The notes below the pieces were generated by a model, which had not been told where the DNA came from, searched no databases, and was given only the letters and a program-made list of their open reading frames with translations. Shown here one piece after another: positions 25,351-33,427 of a DNA stretch of 64,000 nt. The position numbers and the translations under genes are program-made. Each line of letters begins with the position of its first letter. The stretch's first letter is position 1. Origin of the DNA: Nocardiopsis sp. NRRL B-16309 (GTDB lineage Bacteria > Actinomycetota > Actinomycetes > Streptosporangiales > Streptosporangiaceae); NCBI RefSeq assembly GCF_001279585.1, contig NZ_LGEC01000065.1, positions 248,001 to 312,000 on the forward strand, given 5' to 3'.

Positions 25351-26646
25351 TCAGCCCTGCGCTTCGGCGGCAGCCCGAGCCGCCCGGGGCAGGGCCGAGA
25401 CCACCTGGTCGATGGCCGCGTCGTCGTGGGCCGCGGAGAAGAACCACGCCTCGAAGGCCGCGGGCGGCAGGTACACGCCCTGGTCGAGCATCGCGTGGAA
25501 GAACGCGGAGAAGGCCGCGGTGTCGGTGGTACGGGCACTGTCGAAGTCGGTCACCTCCCGGTCGGTGAAGAACACCGTGAAGAGGTTGCCGCCGCCCTGG
25601 ACCCGGTGCGCGACGCCGGCGGCGCTGAGCGCCTTGGAGACCTCGGCCTCCACCTGCGCGGAGACGCGGTCGATGTGGGCGTAGACCTCGGGGGTCGCGG
25701 CGCGCAGCGTGGCGAGCCCGGCCGCCGTGGCCAGCGGGTTCCCGGAGAGGGTTCCGGCCTGGTAGACGGGACCGTCCGGCGCGAGGCGGTCCATGATCTC
25801 GGCCCGGCCGCCGAACGCGGCCGCGGGCAGGCCGCCGCCCATGACCTTGCCGAAGGTCATGAGGTCGGGGGCGACCTCCTCCAGGCCGAACCAGCCGGAG
25901 GCGGAGACGCGGAAGCCGGTGAGGACCTCGTCGAGGATCAGCAGGGCGCCGTTGGCGTGCGCGATCTCCTTGAGGCGGGCGTTGAACCCGTCCTTGGGCG
26001 GGACGACGCCCATGTTGGCGGGGCAGGCCTCGGCGATGACGCACGCGATGTCGTCGCCGTGCTCGGCGAAGGCGCGCTCGACGGCCGCGGGGTCGTTGTA
26101 GGGGAGCACGAGGGTGTCGGCCGCGCTCGCGCCGGTCACACCCGGGGAGTCGGGGAGCGCGAAGGTGGCCAGACCGGACCCGGCGGCGGCCAGGAGGGCG
26201 TCGACGTGGCCGTGGTAGTTGCCCGCGAACTTGATGATCTTGCTGCGCCCGGTGTAGCCGCGGGCGAGGCGGATCGCGGACATGGTCGCCTCGGTGCCGG
26301 AGTTGACCAGGCGGACCTTCTCCACGGGCGTGCGCGCCACGATCAGCTCGGCGAGTTCCACCTCGCCCCGCGTCGGCGCGCCGTAGGAGGTCCCGGCGTC
26401 GACCGCGTGGTGGAGGGCGGACACGACCGGGGGCGCGGCGTGGCCGAGGATCAGCGGTCCCCAGGAGCACACGAGGTCGACGTACCGGTGTCCCTCGGTG
26501 TCGGTGAGGTAGGGGCCCTCACCCTTGGCGAAGAAGGGCGGAGTGCCGCCGACGGCGCCGAAGGCGCGCACGGGCGAGTTCACGCCACCAGGGACGACGG
26601 CGGTGGCCCGACGGAAGAGCTCTGCGGAAGTCTGTTGAGTACCCAC
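25351..26646 (-). CDS. hemL: Glutamate-1-semialdehyde 2,1-aminomutase
   Basis: The 431-aa PLP enzyme makes 5-aminolevulinate from glutamate-1-semialdehyde, the second step of the C5 haem pathway. Diagnostic segments are VPGGVNSPVRAF, NSGTEATMSAIRLARG, NYHGHVDALL, LDEVLTGFR and the PLP-lysine motif TFGKVMGGGLPAAA near residue 265. It starts with GTG. The other early haem genes lie at 32-38 kb. A CACACT hexamer 6 nt upstream of the start could be a weak leaderless -10. Confidence 0.96.
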   Translation of the reverse strand: MGTQQTSAELFRRATAVVPGGVNSPVRAFGAVGGTPPFFAKGEGPYLTDTEGHRYVDLVCSWGPLILGHAAPPVVSALHHAVDAGTSYGAPTRGEVELAELIVARTPVEKVRLVNSGTEATMSAIRLARGYTGRSKIIKFAGNYHGHVDALLAAAGSGLATFALPDSPGVTGASAADTLVLPYNDPAAVERAFAEHGDDIACVIAEACPANMGVVPPKDGFNARLKEIAHANGALLILDEVLTGFRVSASGWFGLEEVAPDLMTFGKVMGGGLPAAAFGGRAEIMDRLAPDGPVYQAGTLSGNPLATAAGLATLRAATPEVYAHIDRVSAQVEAEVSKALSAAGVAHRVQGGGNLFTVFFTDREVTDFDSARTTDTAAFSAFFHAMLDQGVYLPPAAFEAWFFSAAHDDAAIDQVVSALPRAARAAAEAQG

Positions 26647-26928
26647 GTCACCAGTGTGTCAGTTGCGCCCCCCGACCTGACCGTGACCCGCCCCGCACCG
26701 GAGGCTCGTTCAGGGCCCTGAGCAGCCGCTCAGTCACGGAGCATGACGCGGACGACCCGGTGGACCCCCGTGCTGGGGTCGCGACGGCCATCGCTCGGGA
26801 ACATGGCTCATCCGCTCAGGCAGAGTCCGTCATGGAAGCCGGCCGGTTCGGAGAACCGGACACGGGGGTGGGCCGTCGGGTCGGCCACCCGTGGACCCGA
26901 GGTATCGGAGAAGCCCGTGAACACGTGC

Positions 26929-26949
26929 GCCCCGCTCTGGGGGCGGGGC
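26929..26949 (-). terminator. Terminator after the PAP2 gene
   Basis: GCCCCGC (26929-26935) pairs with GCGGGGC (26943-26949), just beyond the stop of the PAP2 gene on the minus strand. The rest of the 327-bp gap 26647-26973 shows no gene. Confidence 0.5.
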
Positions 26950-26973
26950 AGGGCACACGGTTCGGGGCGGGTG

Positions 26974-27633
26974 TCAGGCGTGGGTGAGGGTGTGCTCGTC
27001 GTCGTGGCGGTCGGCGGGTCGGTCGGACCCGGCGGAGCGGACGAGGGGGCGCAGGCGGTCGACGGTCGCGAGGCGCTCGACGAACAGCGTGAGCGGGCGG
27101 GCCAGGGCGAGCGAGACCACCGTCGCGACCAGGGCGCCGAGCAGGAGTCCGACCGTGACGTCGTGCGGGTAGTGGACCCCGACGGCGACGCGTGAGAAGG
27201 CCTCCAGCGCGGCGAAGACCGCGATGACGACGGCGATGCGCCGCCAGGCCAGGATCAGGGCCGCCGCGGCGGCGCCCGCGATGGCGGCGTGGTTGCTGGG
27301 GAAGGACCAGTCGCCGGCGGGCGGGCAGGCGGCCGCGGTGACCAGGTCGGTCATCGCCTGGCAGGGCCGCTGTTGGGCGACGGCCTCCTTGACGGTGCGG
27401 CTGACCAGGTAGGCGACGACCGTGGCGACGGGGGCGAGGAGCGCCAGGCCCACCGCGCGCGCGTCGACGGACCGGGCGCGCCACCACGAGGCCAGGAACA
27501 GCACCGCGAAGACTCCGAGCAGGAGTTCGGTGCCCAGGTCGAACGCGTGCCGCCAGGCGGGGTCGAGTTCGGCGACCGCACCGACCACCGCGCGCGACCA
27601 GGCCGAACTGACGCGGAGGATCTCCGTGGTCAT
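26974..27633 (-). CDS. PAP2-family membrane phosphatase
   Basis: The 219-aa protein has about five to six membrane helices and the three PAP2 motifs: KEAVAQQRPC (motif 1), FPSNHAAIAG (motif 2, with the catalytic His) and SRVAVGVHYPHDV (motif 3). Such enzymes dephosphorylate lipid phosphates such as undecaprenyl pyrophosphate or phosphatidic acid on the outer membrane face. GGAGAGAG lies directly ahead of the ATG. The C-terminal tail is hydrophilic. The exact lipid substrate is not inferable. Confidence 0.9.
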   Translation of the reverse strand: MTTEILRVSSAWSRAVVGAVAELDPAWRHAFDLGTELLLGVFAVLFLASWWRARSVDARAVGLALLAPVATVVAYLVSRTVKEAVAQQRPCQAMTDLVTAAACPPAGDWSFPSNHAAIAGAAAAALILAWRRIAVVIAVFAALEAFSRVAVGVHYPHDVTVGLLLGALVATVVSLALARPLTLFVERLATVDRLRPLVRSAGSDRPADRHDDEHTLTHA

Positions 27634-27886
27634 CTCTCTCCAAGGGGTGATCGGGGAGAAGTCACACGGTGGGGGAACGATCGGACAACGCACGGATGTC
27701 CGACGGGTGACTGCACTCCCAAGGATGGGTGAACGAGAAGGTCTCATCCTGGCACCCGCGGGAGCCGTCGGAGCCGGAAATACGCCCGGACCGACGAAGG
27801 AGACGCGCCGCCCCGACGAAAGGCGGTGGGGTGACCGGTCAGTAGTTTGGGGGCGACCACCCGTCTGACCACCCATCGGAGCTGTC

Positions 27887-28369
27887 ATGGCCACGACCTT
27901 CACCACCGCGGACCTCATCGACGACCACGGCGACACCCTGCGCAGCTGCTCCACGCAGTTCCGTCAGCTGGGCGGCCGAGCGCGGTTCTCCGGCCCGATC
28001 CGTACCGTCAAGTGCCACGAGGACAACGGCCTGGTGAAGAAGGTCCTCAACTCACCCGGCGAGGGCGCCGTCCTGGTCGTGGACGGCGGCGGGTCCCTGC
28101 GCAGCGCCCTGATGGGGGACATGATCGCCGAGTCGGCGGTGGCCAACGGGTGGGCGGGCGTGGTGATCCACGGCGCCGTGCGCGACACCGTCGCCCTGGC
28201 CGGGCTCGACCTCGGCGTCAAGGCCCTGGGCGCCAACCCCCGCAAGTCGGTCAAGGACGGCGCCGGGCTGGTGGACGTTCCCGTCACCTTCGGGGACGTC
28301 GCCTTCGTCCCCGGCGAGTGGCTCTACAGCGACGAGGACGGCATCGTCGTCAACGCCGCGCGGATCTGA
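27887..28369 (+). CDS. RraA-family protein (HMG aldolase / RraA-like)
   Basis: The 160-aa protein belongs to the RraA / 4-hydroxy-4-methyl-2-oxoglutarate aldolase family, with CSTQFRQLGG, VVDGGGSLRSALMGDMIAE and GVVIHGAVRDT. Conserved Gly-Asp and Arg residues in these segments suggest metal-dependent aldolase activity, though family members are also annotated as RNase E inhibitors. A TAGTTT box near 27844 gives an about 40-nt leader with a modest ribosome site. It is alone on the plus strand. Confidence 0.85.
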   Translation: MATTFTTADLIDDHGDTLRSCSTQFRQLGGRARFSGPIRTVKCHEDNGLVKKVLNSPGEGAVLVVDGGGSLRSALMGDMIAESAVANGWAGVVIHGAVRDTVALAGLDLGVKALGANPRKSVKDGAGLVDVPVTFGDVAFVPGEWLYSDEDGIVVNAARI

Positions 28370-28462
28370 GGCGGCACCACTGGGAGACGACCGGGACCAC
28401 GGCGGCCGTCGCACGGGCCGCCCCGCGCGACGGCTCCGGCGGCGCCGCGGACGGTACCGCCG

Positions 28463-29074
28463 CTACCGCGCGTCCGGCCCGGTGGGCGCGTGGGGCGGGT
28501 GCTCGATCTCGGCCAGGGCGTCCTCACCGCGGATCGACCGGAGCACCTCGGTCTCGATCCGGACGCGTTCCACCGTGTCGGACAGTTCGGCGTCGGACCG
28601 GTCCGCCTCCTCCCGCGCGAGGTAGGAGCGGATACTGCCGAGCGCCCCGGAGACGGTGTCGGCGCGTCGGCGCAGCCGGTCGAGGAGTTCGTGCTCCTCC
28701 TCGGCACGGGTCCGGTCGAAGGCCGCCAGCTGTGCGTCGATCCGCGTGGCGTGGTGGTCCAGGTCGGCCAGCTGCCCGCGCAGTTCCCCCACGGGCGCGC
28801 CCGCGGAATCCGCGCGCTCCAGGAGGTCATGGGCGGCGCGGACCTGTCCGCGCAGGTCCACGGAGAAGGGGCCCGCGGCGCCCACGACGGTCGGTGCCGA
28901 CACGGACGCGGACCCGGGCGGTTCCCGGATCGACGCCCACCGCCCCGCCCGGATGGTGCGCGCCACGTGCCGGGAGGTCTCGACCGCCAGTACGACGGTC
29001 CCTCCGAGGACGAGCACGCCGATGACGGAGAGCAGGACCAGGATGCCGATGAGCGGCGGAGTGATGACGGCCAC
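28463..29074 (-). CDS. Membrane-anchored coiled-coil hypothetical protein
   Basis: The 203-aa product has one N-terminal helix (LIGILVLLSVIGVLVLGGTVVLAV) and a long helical, heptad-rich body (QLADLDHHATRIDAQLAAFD). The start is GTG with GGGAAG immediately upstream. I do not recognise the family. It lies downstream of the next gene on the same strand and may be in one operon with it. Confidence 0.6.
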   Translation of the reverse strand: MAVITPPLIGILVLLSVIGVLVLGGTVVLAVETSRHVARTIRAGRWASIREPPGSASVSAPTVVGAAGPFSVDLRGQVRAAHDLLERADSAGAPVGELRGQLADLDHHATRIDAQLAAFDRTRAEEEHELLDRLRRRADTVSGALGSIRSYLAREEADRSDAELSDTVERVRIETEVLRSIRGEDALAEIEHPPHAPTGPDAR

Positions 29075-29130
29075 CTTCCCTTCGCGGGTCTTCGCTTCGT
29101 GCCAGAGCCCTCACGAGCCGCTCCCGGCCC

Positions 29131-29853
29131 TCACGAGCCGCTCCGGTTCCCGTGCCTCCAGCTCTGGTCGCCGACCAGGGGGACGGCGCACCCCAGGGCC
29201 ATCGCGGGTGCGAGCAGGGCGACCAGGGGCGCCGCGTGGACCGCTTCGGGGAGCAGCGACCCGACCGAGGCGACCACCGCGCCGACCACGACGACCGCCG
29301 CTCCCACGGGTCGGCGCGCGCGGTCCCACCAGCGGGCGACCACGTGTCCGTTCCCGGTAGGCGTGCGCCGGAGCGCCACCGCCAGCCCGAGCCCGACCAG
29401 CAGCCCCGACGTGAACAGGACGAGAAGTCGTTCCAGGGGCAGGAACAGCGCGCGGCCCGCCTCCTCGTGCAGAAGGACCGTGTGCGCGGCCAGCAGGAAC
29501 ACGGCGATGAGCACCAGGAAGGCGTTCATCAGCGCACGGTCGGACCGGCCCGACCAGTGCCGGGGCAGGCCCATGCCTCGGTGGAGCGCCGGACCGAGGA
29601 GTGGACCGAGGGCCATGGAGCCGACGATCATCGCCGTGACGCCCGGCATCGCAGCCGCCATCAGCAGGCGCGGGGGCCGCGACCCGTCACCGCCGAACGC
29701 CGCGTCCCCGGAGGCCCGCGTAGGCAGCTCCGCCCACAGGGCCACCGACACACCCAGCATCGCCAGCACCGCCAACACTGAGAGGAGCACTCCCGCCCAG
29801 GGGAAGGAGGAGCCCTCCTCGTCGTCGCGGCCCCTCGTCATCTCTTCCCGCAC
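29131..29853 (-). CDS. Polytopic membrane protein of unknown function
   Basis: The 240-aa product begins with a charged cytosolic leader (VREEMTRGRDDEEG) and then has about six membrane helices (VLLSVLAVLAMLGVSVALW, AFLVLIAVFLLAAHTVLL, LLVLFTSGLLVGLGLAVAL among them). The arrangement recalls DUF1648/SdpI-like proteins but the match is weak. GTG 29853 has GGAGGAGG upstream. The coiled-coil gene follows 56 bp later on the same strand. Confidence 0.55.
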   Translation of the reverse strand: MREEMTRGRDDEEGSSFPWAGVLLSVLAVLAMLGVSVALWAELPTRASGDAAFGGDGSRPPRLLMAAAMPGVTAMIVGSMALGPLLGPALHRGMGLPRHWSGRSDRALMNAFLVLIAVFLLAAHTVLLHEEAGRALFLPLERLLVLFTSGLLVGLGLAVALRRTPTGNGHVVARWWDRARRPVGAAVVVVGAVVASVGSLLPEAVHAAPLVALLAPAMALGCAVPLVGDQSWRHGNRSGS

Positions 29854-30048
29854 CGTTCCTCCTCCGGGTCCGTCCGCCACCGTCACCGAGAATCTACGGA
29901 GCGGAGCTGAGCGGCACATCGACCGCCGGGCACGGGGCGGTCACGTCCGTACCCGGACGGGCGGCATGCCGGAGGTCATGGCGGGAACGTGCCATCCGCA
30001 CCTCCCGCTGCTCCGCTGGACCGGCTCCCGTCCGGCTACGCTCGGGGC

Positions 30049-30795
30049 ATGAGGTCGCCCACGCCCCTGCCCGACCTGTCCTCCTGGGTGGAACCGCGCG
30101 AGCGCCGCCCGCCCCGCGCCCTCGACCTGCTGTTCTGGGGCACGGTCGTGACCACGGGCCTGACCATGGGTCTGGCGTTCGCCGTCGAGGGCCGCGAGGC
30201 GTTGCTGGCGCTGGATCCGCTGCTGGGCGGGCTCATCCTCTCCAGCGCGGTGGGCCTGATACTCGTCCTCCTCCTGTGGCCGCTGCTGGCCTGGTCACCC
30301 GCCGCCCCCTGGCCGCGCAAGGCGGCCAGCGCGGTCTTCCTGGTCCTCACCCTGAGCGTCGTCTTCTTCGGCAACGCCACGGTCTACCTGCTGGTCTGCG
30401 TGGCCGCGATGAACGCCGTGGCCGTGTTCGGGATGTCCGGACTGCTCGGCTACGCGGCGCTGCTGTCCGGCTCGACCCTCGTCGCGGCCCTGGCCCTGCC
30501 CGGGGACCCGATCGCCGTCAGCCTGACGTACGCGGCCGGCCTGCTGTTCCTGGCGTTCCTGTCGGGCGTGGCCTTCATCGGGCTCGTGGTCTCCGCCCAG
30601 CGGTCCGCGCACACGCGTGAACTGCTCGCCGAACTGGAGGAGGCGCACGCCGACCTGCGCGGGCTGCGCGAACGCGTGACGGCGGTGCGGGGCTCGGTGA
30701 CCTCCGGCAACCGGCCCGACGGCGGTTTCCGGCTCAGGGTGCGGATTCCCGTGGCGGAACGGCCCGCCACGCTGACGGAGGGAGGGGTCGCGTGA
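30049..30795 (+). CDS. Two-component sensor kinase with its catalytic core deleted
   Basis: The 248-aa product has about five to six membrane helices like LuxR-partner histidine kinases, then a linker helix HTRELLAELEEAHADLR. At residue 205 (nt 30661) it jumps to GLRERVTAVRGSV and ends SGNRPDGGFRLRVRIPV, the extreme C-terminus of the HATPase domain. The phospho-accepting His region and the N and G1 boxes, roughly 150 residues, are absent, yet the frame is open. TGCGCGG/TGCGCGA repeats at the join could have mediated the deletion. It should not be an active kinase. It may be a sensor remnant or a new membrane regulator. ATG lies 6 nt after TACGCT (30037-30042). Confidence 0.85.
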   Translation: MRSPTPLPDLSSWVEPRERRPPRALDLLFWGTVVTTGLTMGLAFAVEGREALLALDPLLGGLILSSAVGLILVLLLWPLLAWSPAAPWPRKAASAVFLVLTLSVVFFGNATVYLLVCVAAMNAVAVFGMSGLLGYAALLSGSTLVAALALPGDPIAVSLTYAAGLLFLAFLSGVAFIGLVVSAQRSAHTRELLAELEEAHADLRGLRERVTAVRGSVTSGNRPDGGFRLRVRIPVAERPATLTEGGVA

Positions 30796-31514
30796 GCACG
30801 GTGTCGGTCCTGGTCGTGGACGACCAGATCCTGTTGCGGCAGGGGCTGCGGAAGCTCTTGGAGATCGAGGAGGGAGTCGAGGTCGTCGGTGACGCCGCCG
30901 ACGGGATCGAGGCCCTGGAATTCCTCGCCGCCGGGCCCACCCCCGACGTGGCCCTCGTGGACGCCCGCATGCCGCGCATGGACGGGATCGAACTCATCGC
31001 CCGCATGCGCGCGGAGCACCCCGGCGTGGCCGCGGTCATCCTCACCACCTTCGACGACGACGAACTCGTCTTCGGCGGTCTGCGCGCGGGTGCCCGCGGC
31101 TACCTGCTCAAGGACGTCCCTCCCGACGAACTGGTGTCGGCGATCCGCCGGGCGGCCCGGGGCGACACCGTCCTCGGCGGTCGGGCCGCCGACCTCCTGG
31201 TGGCCGCGCTGGACGCCCCGCCCCCACCCGCGTCACCGTCCGCTCCCCCGCGGCCGGACTCGCCACTGTCCGAGCGCGAGGCGGAGGTCGCCCGCCTGGT
31301 CGGCACGGGCGCCACCAACCGGGAGATCGCGCGCGCCCTGTTCATCACCGAGGGCACCGCCAAGAACCACGTCACCAGCATCCTGCGCAAACTCGGGCTG
31401 CGGGACCGCACCGCCCTGGCCCTGTGGGTCGGCGAGCGCGGATCGGCCGATGAGGCACCTCGCGCGAAGCCGACCACCGGCTCCGCGGATCAGGCCAGGG
31501 GGTGGGACCGGTAA
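30792..31514 (+). CDS. NarL/LuxR-family response regulator
   Basis: The 240-aa protein has an intact receiver domain (acidic pair Asp10-Asp11, phospho-acceptor Asp57 in LVDARMP, Thr in ILTTFDD, Lys in YLLKDVP) and an intact LuxR-type helix-turn-helix (LSEREAEVARLVGTGATNREIARALFITEGTAKNHVTSIL). The GTG overlaps the kinase stop by GTGA. Since the partner kinase lacks its core, phosphorylation would have to come from another kinase or small phosphodonor. The linker is Pro-rich. Confidence 0.93.
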   Translation: MSTVSVLVVDDQILLRQGLRKLLEIEEGVEVVGDAADGIEALEFLAAGPTPDVALVDARMPRMDGIELIARMRAEHPGVAAVILTTFDDDELVFGGLRAGARGYLLKDVPPDELVSAIRRAARGDTVLGGRAADLLVAALDAPPPPASPSAPPRPDSPLSEREAEVARLVGTGATNREIARALFITEGTAKNHVTSILRKLGLRDRTALALWVGERGSADEAPRAKPTTGSADQARGWDR

Positions 31515-31590
31515 CGGCACTGAGTGGTCCCACGTGCTCCCACATGCCCCCAGGCGGCTCCGCGCCGCCCGGCCCGGCCCGGCCATCCGG

Positions 31591-32247
31591 TCAGCCGCTG
31601 GGGAACTCCTCGCTGGCGTCGGCCAGGACGTCCAGCACCGCGATGGGGTCGGGCAGCGGTACCGCCTCGTCCTCGTCGCGCGGCGCCCGGATCCAGGTGA
31701 CCCGGCCGCCCGAGGGCAGCACCGAGGGCGCGCCCGGCACGAAGCTGTCCCGGCAGTGCCACCGCAGCCCGGGGGTCTCCTCCACCGTCTCGGGGACGGT
31801 GTCCAGGTGGCAGGACCACCACTCGTCCTCGTCCACCGGGGACCGGGTCGCCACGAAGAACAGGTAGCGGGAGGACTCCACCGCCGCGACGGGGCCCGCC
31901 GGGACACCCGAGCGGCCCATCCGCGCCAGCGCCATCACCCCGGCCTCGCGCGGCACGTCGAGGACGTCGAACACCCGGCCGGTCGGCAGGATCACGTTCG
32001 CGTCGGGGGTCGCGGTCCACCAGCGGCGGATGCGGTCGGGGTCGGTGCTGGCCTCGACACCCCACGCCATCGTCACCGGGTGCGCCGCCGGGTCGGGGCA
32101 GCCCATCCGGTCGCACGTACACGCCCGGTCCCGGCCGGGCCCGGCGCCGCGCACCACCGGCCATCCCAGACGCGCGTAGCGCAGTGCTGACTCCAGCATG
32201 CTGTCCGCCGCATGCCGTCGCTTCCGTCGGTACAGGACGTCGGCCAT
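31591..32247 (-). CDS. Bifunctional DNA primase/polymerase-like (Prim-Pol) single-domain protein
   Basis: The 218-aa protein resembles the N-terminal Prim-Pol domain of plasmid and phage replication proteins: LRYARLGWPVV near residue 23, a cysteine-rich CTCDRMGCPDPAAHP near 43-57, and VFDVLDVPREAG near 92. No helicase or primase partner domain follows. In actinomycetes such stand-alone versions exist as chromosomal genes of unknown role. It lies downstream of hemB on the same strand, possibly in the same transcript. A metal-chelating acid triad cannot be confirmed by eye. Confidence 0.7.
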   Translation of the reverse strand: MADVLYRRKRRHAADSMLESALRYARLGWPVVRGAGPGRDRACTCDRMGCPDPAAHPVTMAWGVEASTDPDRIRRWWTATPDANVILPTGRVFDVLDVPREAGVMALARMGRSGVPAGPVAAVESSRYLFFVATRSPVDEDEWWSCHLDTVPETVEETPGLRWHCRDSFVPGAPSVLPSGGRVTWIRAPRDEDEAVPLPDPIAVLDVLADASEEFPSG

Positions 32248-32341
32248 GGAACCCCCGGTGGTCGTGTGTAGATCCAGGCGCGGCCGACGAGTCCTGGCCC
32301 GCCGCCCGGCGACCGCGACCGGGGCGAAAGGCCTGGTCGTG

Positions 32342-33334
32342 CTACCTCAGCAGGCGAGCCGCCTCGGTCGCCCAGTAGGTGAGGACCTGTTCGGCGCCCG
32401 CCCTGCGGTAGGAGGTGAGGGTCTCCACGATCGCCCGTTCCCGGTCGAGCCAGCCCTTCTCCGCCGCCGCCTCGATCATCGCGTACTCCCCGCTGACCTG
32501 ATAGGCCGACACGGGAACCGGCGAGGACTCGGCGACCCTGGCCACGATGTCGAGGTAGGCCAGTCCCGGTTTGACCATCACCATGTCGGCGCCCTCGGCC
32601 ACGTCCAGCGCCACCTCGCGCAGCGCCTCGCGGACGTTGGCGGGGTCCTGCTGGTAGCCGGAGCGGTCGCCGAACCGCGGCGCCCCCTCGGCGGCCTCGC
32701 GGAAGGGTCCGTAGAACACCGACGCGTACTTGGCGGCGTAGGCGAGGATCGGCACCTGGGTGAACCCGGCGCCGTCCAGCCCGCGGCGGATCGCCGCGAC
32801 CTGGCCGTCCATCATGCCGCTGGGCGCCACCACGGCGGCGCCCGCCTCGGCCTGGGCGGCGGCGACGGCCGCGTACCGCTCCAGGGTGAGGTCGTTGTCC
32901 ACGTGGCCGCTGGTCTCCAGCGGCCCGCAGTGGCCGTGCGAGGTGTACTCGCACAGGCACAGGTCGGCCATCACCACGAGTTCGTCACCGACGTCCGCGG
33001 CCAGGTCGCGCAGTGCCACCTGCACGACGCCGTCCGGGTCGTCGGCGCCCGATCCGCGCTCGTCCTTGTGCTCGGGGATCCCGAACAGCATCACGCCGCC
33101 CACGCCCGCCTGGGCCGCCTCCTGGGCGGCCTTGCGCAGGCTGTCGCGGGTGTGCTGCACCTGGCCGGGCATCGAGGAGATCGGCACCGGTTCGGTGAGG
33201 CCCTCCTTGACGAACATCGGCAGGATGAGGTTCTCCGGCCGCACCCGGGTCTCGGCGACCAGGCGACGCAGGGCCGCTCCACGGCGCAGACGGCGTGGCC
33301 GGGCGGCGGGGAAGGCGGCGTCGGAGGCGGTCAA
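32342..33334 (-). CDS. hemB: Delta-aminolevulinic acid dehydratase (porphobilinogen synthase)
   Basis: The 330-aa enzyme condenses two 5-aminolevulinates to porphobilinogen. The metal-binding cysteines are in DLCLCEYTSHGHCG and the catalytic lysines in YAAKYASVFYGPFR and VKPGLAYLD. The start is a TTG at 33334 with AGGAG 7 nt upstream. It follows cobA/hemD on the same strand after 93 bp, completing the haem block. Confidence 0.96.
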   Translation of the reverse strand: MTASDAAFPAARPRRLRRGAALRRLVAETRVRPENLILPMFVKEGLTEPVPISSMPGQVQHTRDSLRKAAQEAAQAGVGGVMLFGIPEHKDERGSGADDPDGVVQVALRDLAADVGDELVVMADLCLCEYTSHGHCGPLETSGHVDNDLTLERYAAVAAAQAEAGAAVVAPSGMMDGQVAAIRRGLDGAGFTQVPILAYAAKYASVFYGPFREAAEGAPRFGDRSGYQQDPANVREALREVALDVAEGADMVMVKPGLAYLDIVARVAESSPVPVSAYQVSGEYAMIEAAAEKGWLDRERAIVETLTSYRRAGAEQVLTYWATEAARLLR

Positions 33335-33427
33335 TGCGGGCTCCTGATGACTGTGGGCTGTGGTGGGCGGTTGGTACCGCGCCGCGGGCGTCGGTCGAGG
33401 CGGGTGACGGGCGGGCGTGTCAGCGCG

